From NCBI RefSeq assembly GCF_037975245.1, contig NC_092569.1, forward strand, positions 26,797,168-26,859,167: a stretch of 62,000 nucleotides of DNA, in the 5' to 3' direction. The position numbers were made by a program, and so were the translations under genes. The notes under the pieces are model-generated. The model was not told where the DNA came from. It made no database searches and was given only the letters and a program-made list of their open reading frames with translations. This DNA comes from Apostichopus japonicus. Its lineage: Eukaryota; Echinodermata; Holothuroidea; Aspidochirotida; Stichopodidae. How positions within the stretch are numbered: position 1 is the first letter of the stretch; every line of letters starts with the position of its first letter. Shown piece by piece: positions 1-12,600 of this stretch.

Positions 1-785
1 CAATAATCCACTCTCTAAGGCTATTACCAAAAAGACAGACTAAAGACCGACTAAAGACCGACAGGGTGTAATCAATAAAATTCCATTCCAACTTATCAAA
101 GGCCTTTTCAAAGTCTATAAGAAAGAGTAAGCCAGGTATGCTGTGATTTGACGCATGATCAATAAGATCTAAAACAACAAGGGATGTCTTCGCCAATGAA
201 CTTGACTTTCATAAACCCAGTTTGAGTGTGTGATTGGTCGATCATTTTTAAGAAGCGTTGAGTCTTTTCCTGGCTTCAGTTTGACAGTAATAATAACCTA
301 GATTGTTCAGCCGCTAAAGCACCCTCCTGAAAACCGGAGTTAAGAGAGTTAATAAACACTGGTCCAATAATATGCCGGAAGTTTTTATACAAATTGACAG
401 TTAGACCGTCGCTCCCAGGGGCATCATCATTCTTCATTGAAGAAAGAGCACTAAAACGTTCCTATAAATCTAAAGGTCCATCGCAAGAACTTGAATCATC
501 TGGGTTCAACTGGGGGTGATCTAGTTCATTAAAGAAGCTAGATGGGGAGCAATTGTTAGAAGTATATAATGTCTTATAAAAAATCTTTAATATTGATTAG
601 AATATCAGTACTCTCTGAATACATTTGGCTGTTTTCTCCAATGAGCTTACGAATTGTATTACTACTCCTATTTCTTTTTTTCTAAATTAAGAAAACACCT
701 TGTTTTCCCCCTTCCTCTACCCATCTTGCACGAGATCTAATAATATTTCCTTTGAACTTATAATCGTAGGAGGTTAATGCTCGAT
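1..785 (-). pseudogene. 5'-truncated L1/Tx1-type LINE reverse transcriptase fragment, decayed
   Basis: Read on the minus strand, this translates in pieces to the N-terminal and central part of a non-LTR retrotransposon reverse transcriptase. About 711-775 gives KGNIIRSRARWVEEG, a typical L1 ORF2 pre-RT stretch. About 385-455 gives SSMKNDDAPGSDGLTVNLY, matching the family's S/APGxDGLT block. About 61-130 gives LIDFEKAFDKLEWNFIDY, matching motif A with its catalytic Asp. The YADD motif would lie beyond the left edge. Stops and several frame changes (near 190-240, 465 and 560-690) show it is dead. About 25 residues expected between the RPIT and TGFMK blocks are missing near 220-230. The endonuclease domain is absent, because the 5' end stops at the satellite edge near 785, as expected of incomplete target-primed reverse transcription. 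I read the family by eye; the clade (Tx1-like L1) is probable, not certain. Confidence 0.85.
39..60. repeat. 11-bp perfect tandem duplication inside the LINE
   Basis: ACTAAAGACCG occurs twice in a row (39-49 and 50-60). It lies just after motif A of the decayed reverse transcriptase and forms part of an expanded stretch between the SVF and FGNSLREW segments. It is a small private lesion of this copy. Confidence 0.8.
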
Positions 786-802
786 TTGAGCGTTTTTTAG
801 CT

Positions 803-1030
803 TAAAATGATAAAATGATGACATGGTAAATGATGACATGGTAAAATGATGAAATGGTGATATGGTGAAATGGTGATATGGTGAAATGGTGAAATGGTGA
901 TATGGTGAAATGGTGGAATGGCGGAAAGGGTAAAATAAAAAAATGGTAAAATGGTAAAATGGTAAAATGATAAAATGATAGAATGTTAAAATGGTGAAAT
1001 GGGAGATGATGAATTGATGAAATGGTAATA
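803..1030. repeat. A block: ATGGTGAA-type 8-bp minisatellite at the left edge of the satellite
   Basis: Irregular 8-bp units (ATGGTGAA, ATGGTGAT, ATGGTAAA, ATGATGAC) run from just after the LINE to the first 46-bp monomer. It resembles the 11-12-bp ATGGTGATGAA block at the other end of the array (59183-60028). Units are more degenerate than in the internal B, C and D blocks, as expected of an array margin that is no longer being homogenised. No coding potential. Confidence 0.8.
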
Positions 1031-4000
1031 AAGTAAACTTACTTATGGATATCTGTGGCTTGCAATACTTACGAAAGGTTTAACTTACTCATGAATATAT
1101 GTGGCTTACAATCCTTACGAACAGTTCAACTTACTTATGAATATTTGTGGCTTACAATACTTACGAATAGTTAAACTGACATGAATATATGTGTATAATA
1201 CTTAGAAATAGTTAAACTTACTCTTATTTATTTATTTCTTATTTAATTAAATCTTATGCTTTAATTACCTACGAATAGTTAAACTTAGTTATGAATATCT
1301 GTGGCTCACATTCGTAACGAATAGGTAACTTCTCTTACTAATATATGGCTTTAAATACCTACGAATTGTTAAACTTACTTAAAAATATATGTGGCTTATA
1401 ATACTTACAAATAGTTAAACTTGCTTATGAATATCTGTGGCTTACAATTTACCTACGAATTCTTTAACTGACTTATGCATATATTGGCTTATAATATTTA
1501 TGAATGGTTTAACTTACTTAGAAATGTCTGTGGCTTCAAATACTTACGAATAGTTAAACTAACTTATGAATATATGTGGCTTACAATACCTACGAATAGT
1601 TAAACTTACTAATAATTATCTTTGGCTTACAATATACCTACGAATAGTTCAACTTACTTATGCGTACATTGGCGCACAATACTTGTGAATGGTTAAACTT
1701 ACTTATGAATAGCTGTTGCTTACAATACTTACAATACTTACAAATGAATATATGTGGCTTACAATTCTTAGAAATAGTTAAACCTACTTATGAATATCTT
1801 ATGCTTTAATTACCTACGAATAGTTAAACTTGGTTATGGATATCTGTGGCTCACATTCGTAACGAATAGTTAAATTCACTTATTAATATCTGAGGCTCAA
1901 AATATCTACGAATAGTTAAACTTACTAATGAATATCTGTGGCTTATAATACTTACAAATAGTTTAACTTACTTATGAATATCTGAAGCTTACAACCATTA
2001 GGAATAGTTAAACTTACTTATGAATAGAGGTGGCTCACAATCGTAACAAAGAGTTAAATTCACTTATAAATATCTGTGGCTTTAAATACCTACGAATAGT
2101 TAAACTTACTTATAAATATATGTGGCTTACAATACTTAAAAATAGTTTAACTTACTCATGAATATATGTGGCTTGCAATGCTAAAGAAATAGTTAGACTT
2201 AATTACGAATATATGTGGCTTACAATATACCTACGAATAGTTTAACTTTCTTATGAATATATGTGTTTTACAGTACTAAAGAAATAGTTAAATTCACTTA
2301 TAAATATATGTGGCTTTAAATACTTACAAATAGTAAAACTTACTGATAAATATATGTGGCTTATAATACTTAGAAATAGTTAAACTTACTTATGAATATC
2401 TTATGCTTTAATAACCTACGAATAGTTAAACTTGGTTATGGATATATGTGGCTCACATTCGTAACGAATAGTTAAATTCACTTATAAATATCTGTGGCTT
2501 CAAATATCTACGAATAGTTAAACTTACTTATGAATATCTGAAGCTTACAACCTTAGGAATAGTTCAACTTAATTATGAATATCTGTGGCTTAAAATACCT
2601 AAGAATAGTTAAACTTACTTATGAATATATGCGGCTTACAATACTTAGGATAAGTGAAACTTACTTATGAAAATATGTTGCTTAATATACCTACGAATAG
2701 TTAAACTGACTTATGAATATATGTGGCTCCCAATACTTACGAATACTTTAACTTACTTATGAATATATGTGGCTTACAATCCTTAGGAACAGTTCAACTT
2801 ACTTATGAATATATGTGGCTTACAATACTTACGAATAGTTAAACTAACATATGAATATTTGTGGCTTACAATTCTAAGAAATAGTTAAACTTACTTATGA
2901 AAATCTTATGCTTTAATTACTTACTTATGAAAATCTTATGCTTTAATTACCTACTTATGAAAATCTTATGCTTTAATGAAACTTGTGAAACTTACTTATG
3001 AAAATCTTATGCTTAAATTACCTACGAATAGTTAAACTTAGCTATGAATATCTCTGGCTCACATTCGTAACGAATAGTTAAATTCACTTATAAATATATA
3101 TGGCTTTAAGTACCTACGAATTGTTAAACTTACTTAAAAATATATGTGGCTAATAATACTTACAAAAAGTTAAACTTACTAATAATTATCTTTGGCTTAC
3201 AATATACCTACGAATAGTTCAACTTACTTATGCGTACATTGGCGCACAATACTTGTGAATGGTTAAACTTACTTATGAATAGCTGTTGCTTACAATACTT
3301 ACAAATGAATATATGTGGCTTACAATTCTTAGAAATAGTTAAACCTACTTATGAATATCTTATGCTTTAATTACCTACGAATAGTTAAACTTGGTTATGG
3401 ATATCTGTGGCTCACATTCGTAACGAATAGCTAAATTCACTTATTAATATCTGTGGCTTAAAATATCTTCGAATAGTTTAACTTACTCATGAATATATGT
3501 GGCTTACAATGCTAAAGGAATAGTTAAACCTAGTTACGAATATATGTGGCTTACAATATACCTACGAATGCTTCAACATACTTATGAATATATGTGACTT
3601 ACAATACTTAGGAATAGTTAAACTAACATATGAATACATGTGGCTTACATTTCTTAGAAATAGTGAAACTTACTTTTGAAAATCTTATGCTTTAATTACC
3701 TACGAATAGTTAAACTTAGTTATGAATATCTCTTGCTCACATTCGTAACGAATAGTTAAATTCACTTATAAATATATATGGCTTTAAATACCTACGAATT
3801 GTTAAACTTACTTAAAAATATATGTGGCTTATAATACTTACAAATAGTTTAACTTCCTTATGAATATCTGTGGCTTACAATATACCTACGAATTCTTTAA
3901 CTGACTTATGCATATATTGGCTTATAATATTTATGAATGGTTTAACTTACTTAGAAATTTCTGTGGCTTCAAATACTTACGAATAGTTAAACTAACTTAT

Positions 4001-6206
4001 GAATATATGTGGCTTACAATACCTACGAATAGTTAAACTTACTAATAATTATCTTTGGCTTACAATATACCTACGAATAGTTCAACTTACTAATGCGTAC
4101 ATTGGTGCACAATACTTGTGAATGGTTAAACTTACTTATGAATAGCTGTTGCTTACAATACTTACAATACTTACAAATGAATATATGTGGCTTACAATTC
4201 TTAGAAATAGTTAAACCTACTTATGAATATCTTATGCTTTAATTACCTACGAATAGTTAAACTTGGTTATGGATATCTGTGGCTCACATTCGTAACGAAT
4301 AGTTAAATTCACTTATTAATATCTGTGGCTTAAAATATCTACGAATAGTTTAACTTACTCATGAATATATGTGGCTTACAATGCTAAAGGAATAGTTAAA
4401 CCTATTTACGAAATATATGTGGCTTACAATATACCTACGAATAGTTAAACTTACTTATGAATATATGTGACTTACTTATGAATATATGTGGCTTAATGGT
4501 AATATAGTAAACTTACAATATGTGGCTAACTACTTTTGAATAGTTCAAGTAAATTATGAATATTTGTGGCTTAAAATACTGAAAAATTGTTAAACTTAGT
4601 TTTGAATATCTGTGGCTTATTATACTTCCGAATAGTTAAACTTACTATGAATATCTGTGGCTTACAACACTTACGTATAGTTAAACTTAGTTATGTATAT
4701 CTTTGGCTTACAATACGTATAAGTAATTAAACTTATTTACAAATATCTGTAGCTTAAAATACCTACGAAAACTTAAGCTAACTTTTGAATATCTGTGGCT
4801 GACAATAGTAACGAATTGCTCAACTAAATGATGAATATCGTGGCTTACATTACTTACAAATAGTTCAATACACTTATGTATTACTGTGGCTTACATTACT
4901 TACGAATAGTTCAACTTACTTATGAATATCTGTGGCTTTGAACACTAAAGTATAGTTAAACTTACCTATGGCTTACATTACTTACATTACCAGTGATTTA
5001 ATTTAATTATCAATATATGTGGCTTAAAATACCTACGAATTGTTCAACTAACTAATGAATATATGTGGCTTACAATACTTCAAAGTAGTTCAACTTACTT
5101 ATGAATATCTTTACCTTACAACACTTATAAGTTATTAGACTTAATAATGAATATCTGTGGCTTAAAATACCAATGAGTAGTTTAACTTACTTATGAATAT
5201 CTGTGGCTAACAATAGTAACGAGTAGTTAAATTTACTTATGAATATATTTTGCTTACAATACTTATAAGTAATTAAATTTAATTATGAATATTTGTGGTT
5301 AAAAATACCAACGAATAGTTTTTCTTACTTATGAATACCTGTGGCTTACAATAGTAACGAATAGTAAAACTAAATTACGAATATCTGTGGCTTACAATAC
5401 CTACAAATAGTTCAACTTATTTATGTATTTCTGTGGCTTACATTACTTACGAGTAGTTAAACTTACTTATGAATATCTGTGGCTTAAAATACCTACGAAT
5501 AGTTCAGCTTACTTATGAATACCTGTGGCTTACAATAGTAACGAATAGTAAAACTAAATTACGAATATCTGTGGCTTACAATACTTACAAATAGTTCAAC
5601 TTATTTATGTATTACTTACGAGTAGTTAAACTTACTTATGAATGTCTGTGGCTTACAATAGTAAGGAATACTTAAATTTACTTTTGAATATCTTTGGCTT
5701 ACAATACTTATAAGTAATTAAATTTAATTATGGATATCTGTGGCTTAAAATACCAACGAATAGTTAAACTAATGAAAAGCTGTGGCTTCCAATAGTAACG
5801 AATAGCTAAACTAAATTATGAATATATGTGGCTTACAATACTTACAAATAGTTCAACTTACTTATGTATTTCTGTGGCTGACATTACTTACGAGTAGATA
5901 AACTTACTTATACTTATAAATGTCTTTGGCTTATTATACTTGAAAGTAATTAAACCTAATTATCAATATCTGTGGCTTACAATAGTAACGAATAGTTAAA
6001 CTTACATAGAAATATCTGGGGCTTAAATAGTAACGAATAGTTAAACTTACTTATGAATATCTGTGGCTTACAACACTTACAAATAGTTAAACTTACTTAT
6101 GAATTTTTGTGGCTTACAATGCTAATGAATAGTTTAACTAAATTATAGTTAAATTAAAATATAGTTAAACTAATATATGGATATCTGAGGCTTACAAGAA
6201 GGGTAT
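1031..6206. repeat. Satellite segment 1: mid-type monomers, then pre-B monomers
   Basis: No gene. Up to about 4480 the monomers are mid-type, like those at 10700-18350. The GCGTACATTGG variant recurs at 1661, 3231 and 4094. A run of shortened monomers (CTTATGAAAATCTTATGC) lies at about 2885-3010. From about 4490 the monomers are the pre-B set that also precedes the B blocks at 19313, 32799 and 47021; a marker GTGATTTAATTTAATTATC lies near 4993. This is an incomplete super-repeat cut by the left edge of the array. Confidence 0.85.
2880..3015. repeat. Run of shortened monomers (CTTATGAAAATCTTATGC...)
   Basis: Several copies of a truncated monomer of about 27-36 bp, carrying CTTATGAAAATCTTATGC and TTTAAT, follow each other here. 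The same run recurs at about 11840-12025, 13980-14155 and 16665-16840. Copy number differs between places, so a short slippage-type expansion sits inside the longer unit. Confidence 0.75.
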
Positions 6207-7130
6207 AATGATAAAATGACAAAATGACGAAATGACCAAATGATGAAATGACCAAATGACCAAATGACCAAAATGAGCAAATGACCAAATGAGCAAATGA
6301 CCAAATGACCAAATGACCAAATGACCAAATGAGCAAATGACCAAATGAGCAAATGAGCAAATGACCAAATGACCAAATGACCAAATGACCAAATGACCAA
6401 ATGACCAAATGACCAAATGACCAAATGACCAAATGACCAAATGACCAAATGACCAAATGACCAAATGACCAAATGACCAAATGACCAAATGACCAAATGA
6501 CCAAATGACCAAATGACCAAATGACCAAATGACCAAATGACCAAATGACCAAATAACCAAATGACCAAATGACCAAATGAGCAAATGAGCAAATGAGCAA
6601 ATGAGCAAATGAGCAAATGAGCAAATGAGCAAATGAGCAAATGAGCAAATGACCAAATGACCAAATGACCAAATGACCAAATGACCAAATGACCAAATGA
6701 CCAAATGACCAAATGACCAAATGACCAAATGAGCAAATGACCAAATGACCAAATGACCAAATGACCAAATGACCAAATGACCAAATGACCAAATGACCAA
6801 ATGACCAAATGACCAAATGACCAAATGACCAAATGACCAAATGACCAAATGACCAAATGAGCAAATGACCAAATGACCAAATGACCAAATGAGCAAATGA
6901 GCAAATGACCAAATGACCAAATGACCAAATGACCAAATGACCAAATGACCAAATGACCAAATGAACAAATGAACAAATGACCAAATGAGCAAATGACCAA
7001 ATGACCAAATGAGCAAATGACCAAATGAACAAATGAACAAATGACAAATTGACCAAATGACCAAATGACAAATTGACCAAATGACCAAATGACAAAATGA
7101 CAAAATGTCAAAATGACAAAATGACAAAAT
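6207..7130. repeat. B block 1: (AAATGACC)n minisatellite, about 115 units
   Basis: Near-perfect 8-bp tandem repeat. Most units are AAATGACC; nine consecutive AAATGAGC units fill 6579-6650, and AAATGACA/AAATGACG units lie at both ends. The left flank is TATCTGAGGCTTACAAGAAG and the right flank is AATAGTGAATATATGATTAA, the same as at the other B blocks. The minus strand reads open in all three frames because a stop-free 8-bp unit yields the same eight-residue peptide repeat (FGHLVIWS) in every frame. The frames of more than 300 residues here are therefore not evidence of genes. Confidence 0.95.
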
Positions 7131-9433
7131 AGTGAATATATGATTAATATATTTGGTTAACAATAGTAACGAATAGTTAAACTAACTAATGAATATCTGT
7201 GGCTTACTATATTCTGAATAGTTAAACTAAAGAAATAATATATATTATATGTGGCTTACAATACCCACAAATAGTTAAATTTACAATAGAAATGATTAGT
7301 TAGACTTTCTTATGAATATCTGTGGTTTCCACTACTCGAAAGTAATTAAACTTAAATTATAAATATCTGTGGCTTAAATAGAAAAGAATAGTTAAACTTA
7401 TGAATATAATAATTTATGAATATAAACATTATGAATATATGTGGCTTACAATAGTGACACATATTTAAACTTACTTATGAATATCTGTGGCTTACAATGC
7501 TAAAGGAATAGTTGAACTTAGTTACGAATATATGTGGCTTACAATATACCTACGAATAGTAAAACTTAATTATGAATCTATTTGGCTTAGGAATAGTTGA
7601 ACTTACTTATGAATATCTGTCGCTTACAATATTTATGAATAGTTAAACTGACTTATGAGAATCTGTGGCTTAAATAACATACGAATACTTAAACTTACTT
7701 ATAAATATCTGTGGCTCACATTCGTAACGAATAGTTAAACTTACTTATAAATATATGTGGCTTATAATACTTACAAATAGTTGAGCTTACTTATGCATAT
7801 ATTTGGCGCAAAATACTTGTGAATGGTTTAACTTACTTAGGAATATATTTGGCTTACAATACTTACAAATAGTAAAACTTTCTTATGTATATATGTGGCT
7901 TACAATACTAAAGGAATAGTTAAACTTATTTAAGAATATCTGTCGATTACAATACTTATGAATGGTTAAACATTATTATGAATATAGGTGACTTACAATA
8001 TAGCAAAGAATAGTTAAACCCACTTATAAATATAAGTGGCTTACAAAAGTAACAAATAGTTAATATCACCTATAAATATATGTGGCTTGAAATACTTAGG
8101 AATAGTTAAACTTACTTATGAATATCTGTCGCTTGCAATACTTAGGATGAGTAAACTTAACTATGAATATGTGTGCCTTAAAATACCTACGAATAGTTAA
8201 ACTTACTTATGGATATCTGTGGCCTTAAATATCTACGAATAGTTAAACTTACTAATGAATATATGTGGCTTACAATACTTAGGAATAGTTTAACTTACTT
8301 ATGAATATCTTTCGCTTACAATACCTACAAAAGGTTAAACTTACTTATGAATATCTGTCGCTTACATTACTAAGGATGAGGTAAACTTAATTATGAATTT
8401 CTGTGGCTTAAAATACCTACGAATAGCTAAACTTACTTATGAAAATATGTGGCTTACAATTCTTACGAATAGTTTAGCTTACTTATGAATGTATGTGGCT
8501 TAAAATACTTAGGAGAAGTTAAACATACTTATAAATATATGTGGCTTACAATACCTACGAATAGGTACGAACAATACCTACAATACCTACAATACCTACG
8601 AACTAACTACGAACTAACTGATGCATATATGTGGCTTACAATACTTAGGAAATAGTTGAACTAACTTATGAATATCTGTTGCTTAAGTTACCTACGAATA
8701 GTTAAACTTACTAATGAATATATGTGGCTTACAATACTTACAAATAGTTTAACTTACTTATGAATATCTTTCGCTTACAATACCTACAAATAGTTAAACT
8801 TACTTAAGAATATATGTCGCTTACATTACTAAGGATGAGGTAAACTTAATTATGAATATCTGTGGATTAAAATACCTACGAATAGCTAAACTTACTTATG
8901 AATATATGTGGCTTACAATACTTACGAATAGTTCAACTTACTTATGAATATATGTGGTTTACATGCTTAAGGAATAGTTCAACTTACTTATGAATAGCTG
9001 TTTTCTTTTACAATACATAAGAATAGTTAAACTTAATTATGAATATCTGTGGCTTAGAATACATACGAATAGGTAAACTTACTTTTGAATATCGGTGGCT
9101 TACTTTACTTACGAATAGTTAAATTCACTTATAAATATATGAGGCTTAAAATACTTACGAATAGCTAAACTTACTTATGAATATCTGTGGCTTACCATAC
9201 TTCCGAATAGTTAAACTTAATTATGAAGATATGTGGCTTACAATACATACGAATAGTTCAACTTACTTATAAATTTCTGTGGCTTAAAATACTTACACAT
9301 AGTTAAACTTACTTATGTATATTTGTGGCTTAAAATACCTAAGAATAGTTAAACTTACGTAAGAATATCTGTGGCTTACAATACTTAGGAATAGTTAAAA
9401 TTTCTTAATATGTATATCTGTTGTATTGTTTGG
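7131..9433. repeat. Satellite segment 2: post-B monomers
   Basis: No gene. Begins with the conserved post-B flank (TGATTAATATATTTGGTTAA, 7141) and ends with the conserved pre-C flank (AATATGTATATCTGTTGTAT). A short CAATACCTA/GAACTAACTAC slippage cluster lies at 8563-8620 and reappears at 41413-41477. The GTGACACATATTTAAAC variant near 7455 marks the post-B set in every super-repeat. Confidence 0.85.
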
Positions 9434-9624
9434 AAGCATGGTATCACGGTAGCTTGGTAGCATGGTTACATGGTAGCATGGTATCATGGCAGCATGCTAG
9501 CAATGTAGCATGGAAACATGGTTCAATTGTAGCACATCAGCATGGTAGCAATGTAGCAATGTAGCATGGCAGCATGGTAACATGGTAGCATGGTAGCAAG
9601 GTAGCATGGTAGCATGGTAGGATG
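9434..9624. repeat. C block 1: (GGTAGCAT)n minisatellite
   Basis: Degenerate 8-bp units (GGTAGCAT, GGTAACAT, GGTATCAT, and the 7-8-bp variant AATGTAGC), about 23 units. The left flank is TTGTATTGTTTGGAAGCATG and the right flank is GGATGAATATCTGTGAATAA. The internal order of variant units (TATCACGG, GCTTGG, TTACATGG, GAAACATGG, ACATCAGC) is the same in the other C blocks, so the block is inherited as a unit and not re-expanded each time. Confidence 0.92.
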
Positions 9625-12600
9625 AATATCTGTGAATAACACTACTTAGGAATGGTTAAACTGAATTATGTATATCTGTGGCTTACAATAGTAACGCATA
9701 GTTAAAGATACTTATGAATATCTGTTGCTTACCTTACTTACGAATAGTTAAACTTACTTATAAATATATGTGGCTTACATTACTTACGAATATTTACACT
9801 TACGTAAGAATATATGTGGCTTACAATGCTTACAAATAGTTTACCTTACTTATGAATATTTGTGGCTTAGAACACTCACGTATAATTAAACTTACTTATT
9901 AATATATGTGGCTAACAATACTAAAGGAATAGTTAAACTTACTTATGAATATCTGTCGCCTACAATACACAAGGAATATTTAAAATCAATTATGAATATA
10001 AGTGGCTTACAATATACCTACGAATGAATATCTACTTAATCATGAATATATGTGGCTTACAATGCTAAATGAATAGTTAAACTTAATTACGAATATATGT
10101 GGCTTACAATGCTAAATGAATAGTTAAACTTAATTACGAATATATGTGGCTTACAATATACCTACGAATAGTTAAATTTACTTATGAATATATGTGGCTT
10201 ACAATACTAAAAGAATAGTCTAACTTATTTAGGAATAGCTGTGGCTTACAATACTTAAAAATAGCTAACCTTACTTAGGAATATCTGTGGCTTAATTTAA
10301 TTACGAATAGTTAAATTTAATTATAAATATCTGTGGATCACATTCGTAACGAATAGTGAAATTCACTTATTAATATATATTGCTTTAAATACTTAAGAAT
10401 AGTTAAACTTACTGATAAATATATGTGGCTTATAATACTTAGAAATAGTTAAACTTAGTTATGAATGTCTGTGGCTTGCAATGCTAAAGGAATAGTTAGA
10501 CTTAATTACGAATATATGTGGCTTACAATATACCTACGAATAGTTAAACTTACTTATGAATATATGTGTTTTACAATACTAAAGGAATATTTAAACTCAC
10601 TTATAAATATATGTGGCTTTAAATACTTACGAATAGTAAAACTTACTGATAAATATATGTGGCTTATAATACTTAGAAATAGTTAAACTTACTTATGAAT
10701 ATCTTATGCTTTAATTACCTTCGAATAGTTAAACTTGGTTATGGATATCTGTGGCTCACAGTCGTAACGAATAGTTAAATTCACTTATTAATATCTGAGG
10801 CTCAAAATATCTACGAATAGTTAAACTTACTAATGAATATCTGTGGCTTATAATACTTACAAATAGTTTAACTTACTTATGAATATCTGAAGCTTACAAC
10901 CATTAGGAATAGTTAAACTTACTTATGAATAGAGGTGGCTCACAATCGTAACAAATAGTTAAATTCACTTATAAATATCTGTGGCTTTAAATACCTACGA
11001 ATAGTTAAACTTACTTATAAATGTATGTGGCTTACAATACTTAAAAATAGTTTAACTTACTCATGAATATATGTGGCTTGCAATGCTAAAGGAATAGTTA
11101 GACTTAATTACGAATATATGTGGCTTACAATATACCTACGAATAGTTAAACTTTCTTATGAATATATGTGTTTTACAATACTAAAGAAATAGTTAAATTC
11201 ACTTATAAATATATGTGGCTTTAAATACTTACAAATAGTAAAACTTACTGATAAATATATGTGGCTTATAATACTTAGAAATAGTTAAACTTACTTATGA
11301 ATATCTTATGCTTTAATTACCTTCGAATAGTTAAACTTGGTTATGGATATCTGTGGCTCACAGTCGTAACGAATAGTTAAATTCACTTATTAATATCTGA
11401 GGCTCAAAATATCTACGAATAGTTAAACTTACTTATGAATATCTGAAGCTTACAACCTTAGGAATAGTTCAACTTAATTATGAATATATGCGGCTTACAA
11501 TACTTAGGATAAGTGAAACTTACTGATGAATATCTGTTGCTTAATATACCTACGAATATGTAAACTGACTTATGAATATATGTGGCTTACAATACTTAGG
11601 ATAAGTGAGACTTACTTAAAAATATATGTTGCTTAATATACCTACGAATAGTTAAACTGACTTATGAATATATGTGGCTCCCAATACTTACGAATACTTT
11701 AACTTACTTATGAATATATGTGGCTTACAATCCTTAGGAACAGTTCAACTTACTTATGAATATATGTGGCTTACAATACTTACGAATAGTTAAACTAACA
11801 TATGAATATTTGTGGCTTACAATTCCAAGAAATAGTTAAACTTACTTATGAAAATCTTATGCTTTAATTACTTACTTATGAAAATCTTATGCTTCAATTA
11901 CCTACTTATGAAAATCTTATGCTTTAATGAAACTTGTGAAACTTATGAAAATCTTAAGAAAATCTTATGAAAATCTTATGCTTTAATGAAACTTATGAAA
12001 CTTGCTTATGAAAATCTTATGCTTTAATTACCTACGAATAGTTAAACTTAGCTATGAATATCTCTGGCTCACATTCGTAACGAATAGTTAAATTCACTTA
12101 TAAATATATATGGCTTTAAGTACCTACGAATTGTTAAACTTACTTAAAAATATATGTGGCTTATAATACTTACAAATAGTTAAACTTACTTATGAATATC
12201 TGTGGCTTACAATATACCTACGAATTCTTTAACTTACTTATGCATATATTTGGCTTATAATATTTATGAATGGTTTAACTTAGATATTTCTGTGGCTTGA
12301 AATACTTACGAATAGTTAAACTAACTTATGAATATAGGTGGCTTACAATACTTACGAATAGTTAAACTTACTAATAATTATCTTTAGCTTACAATATACC
12401 TACGGATAGTTCAACTTACTTATGCGTACATTGGCGCACAATACTTGTGAATGGTTAACTTACTTATGAATAGCTGTCGTTACAATACTTAAGAATAGTT
12501 AAACTAAAATATGAATATATGTGGCTTACAATTCTTAGAAATAGTTAAACCTACTTATGAATATCTTATGCTTTAATTACCTACGAATAGTTAAACTTGG

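Noticed and set aside
6154-7163. Three overlapping minus-strand ORFs of 313-323 codons
   Set aside because: Translation of an 8-bp stop-free minisatellite in three frames; identical eight-residue periodicity in all frames and no independent coding signal.
10465-10686. 73-codon plus-strand ORF; likewise 28926-29114, 39215-39409 and 44293-44487
   Set aside because: Chance open stretches through satellite monomers; peptides repeat the monomer and are not kept in equivalent monomers elsewhere.
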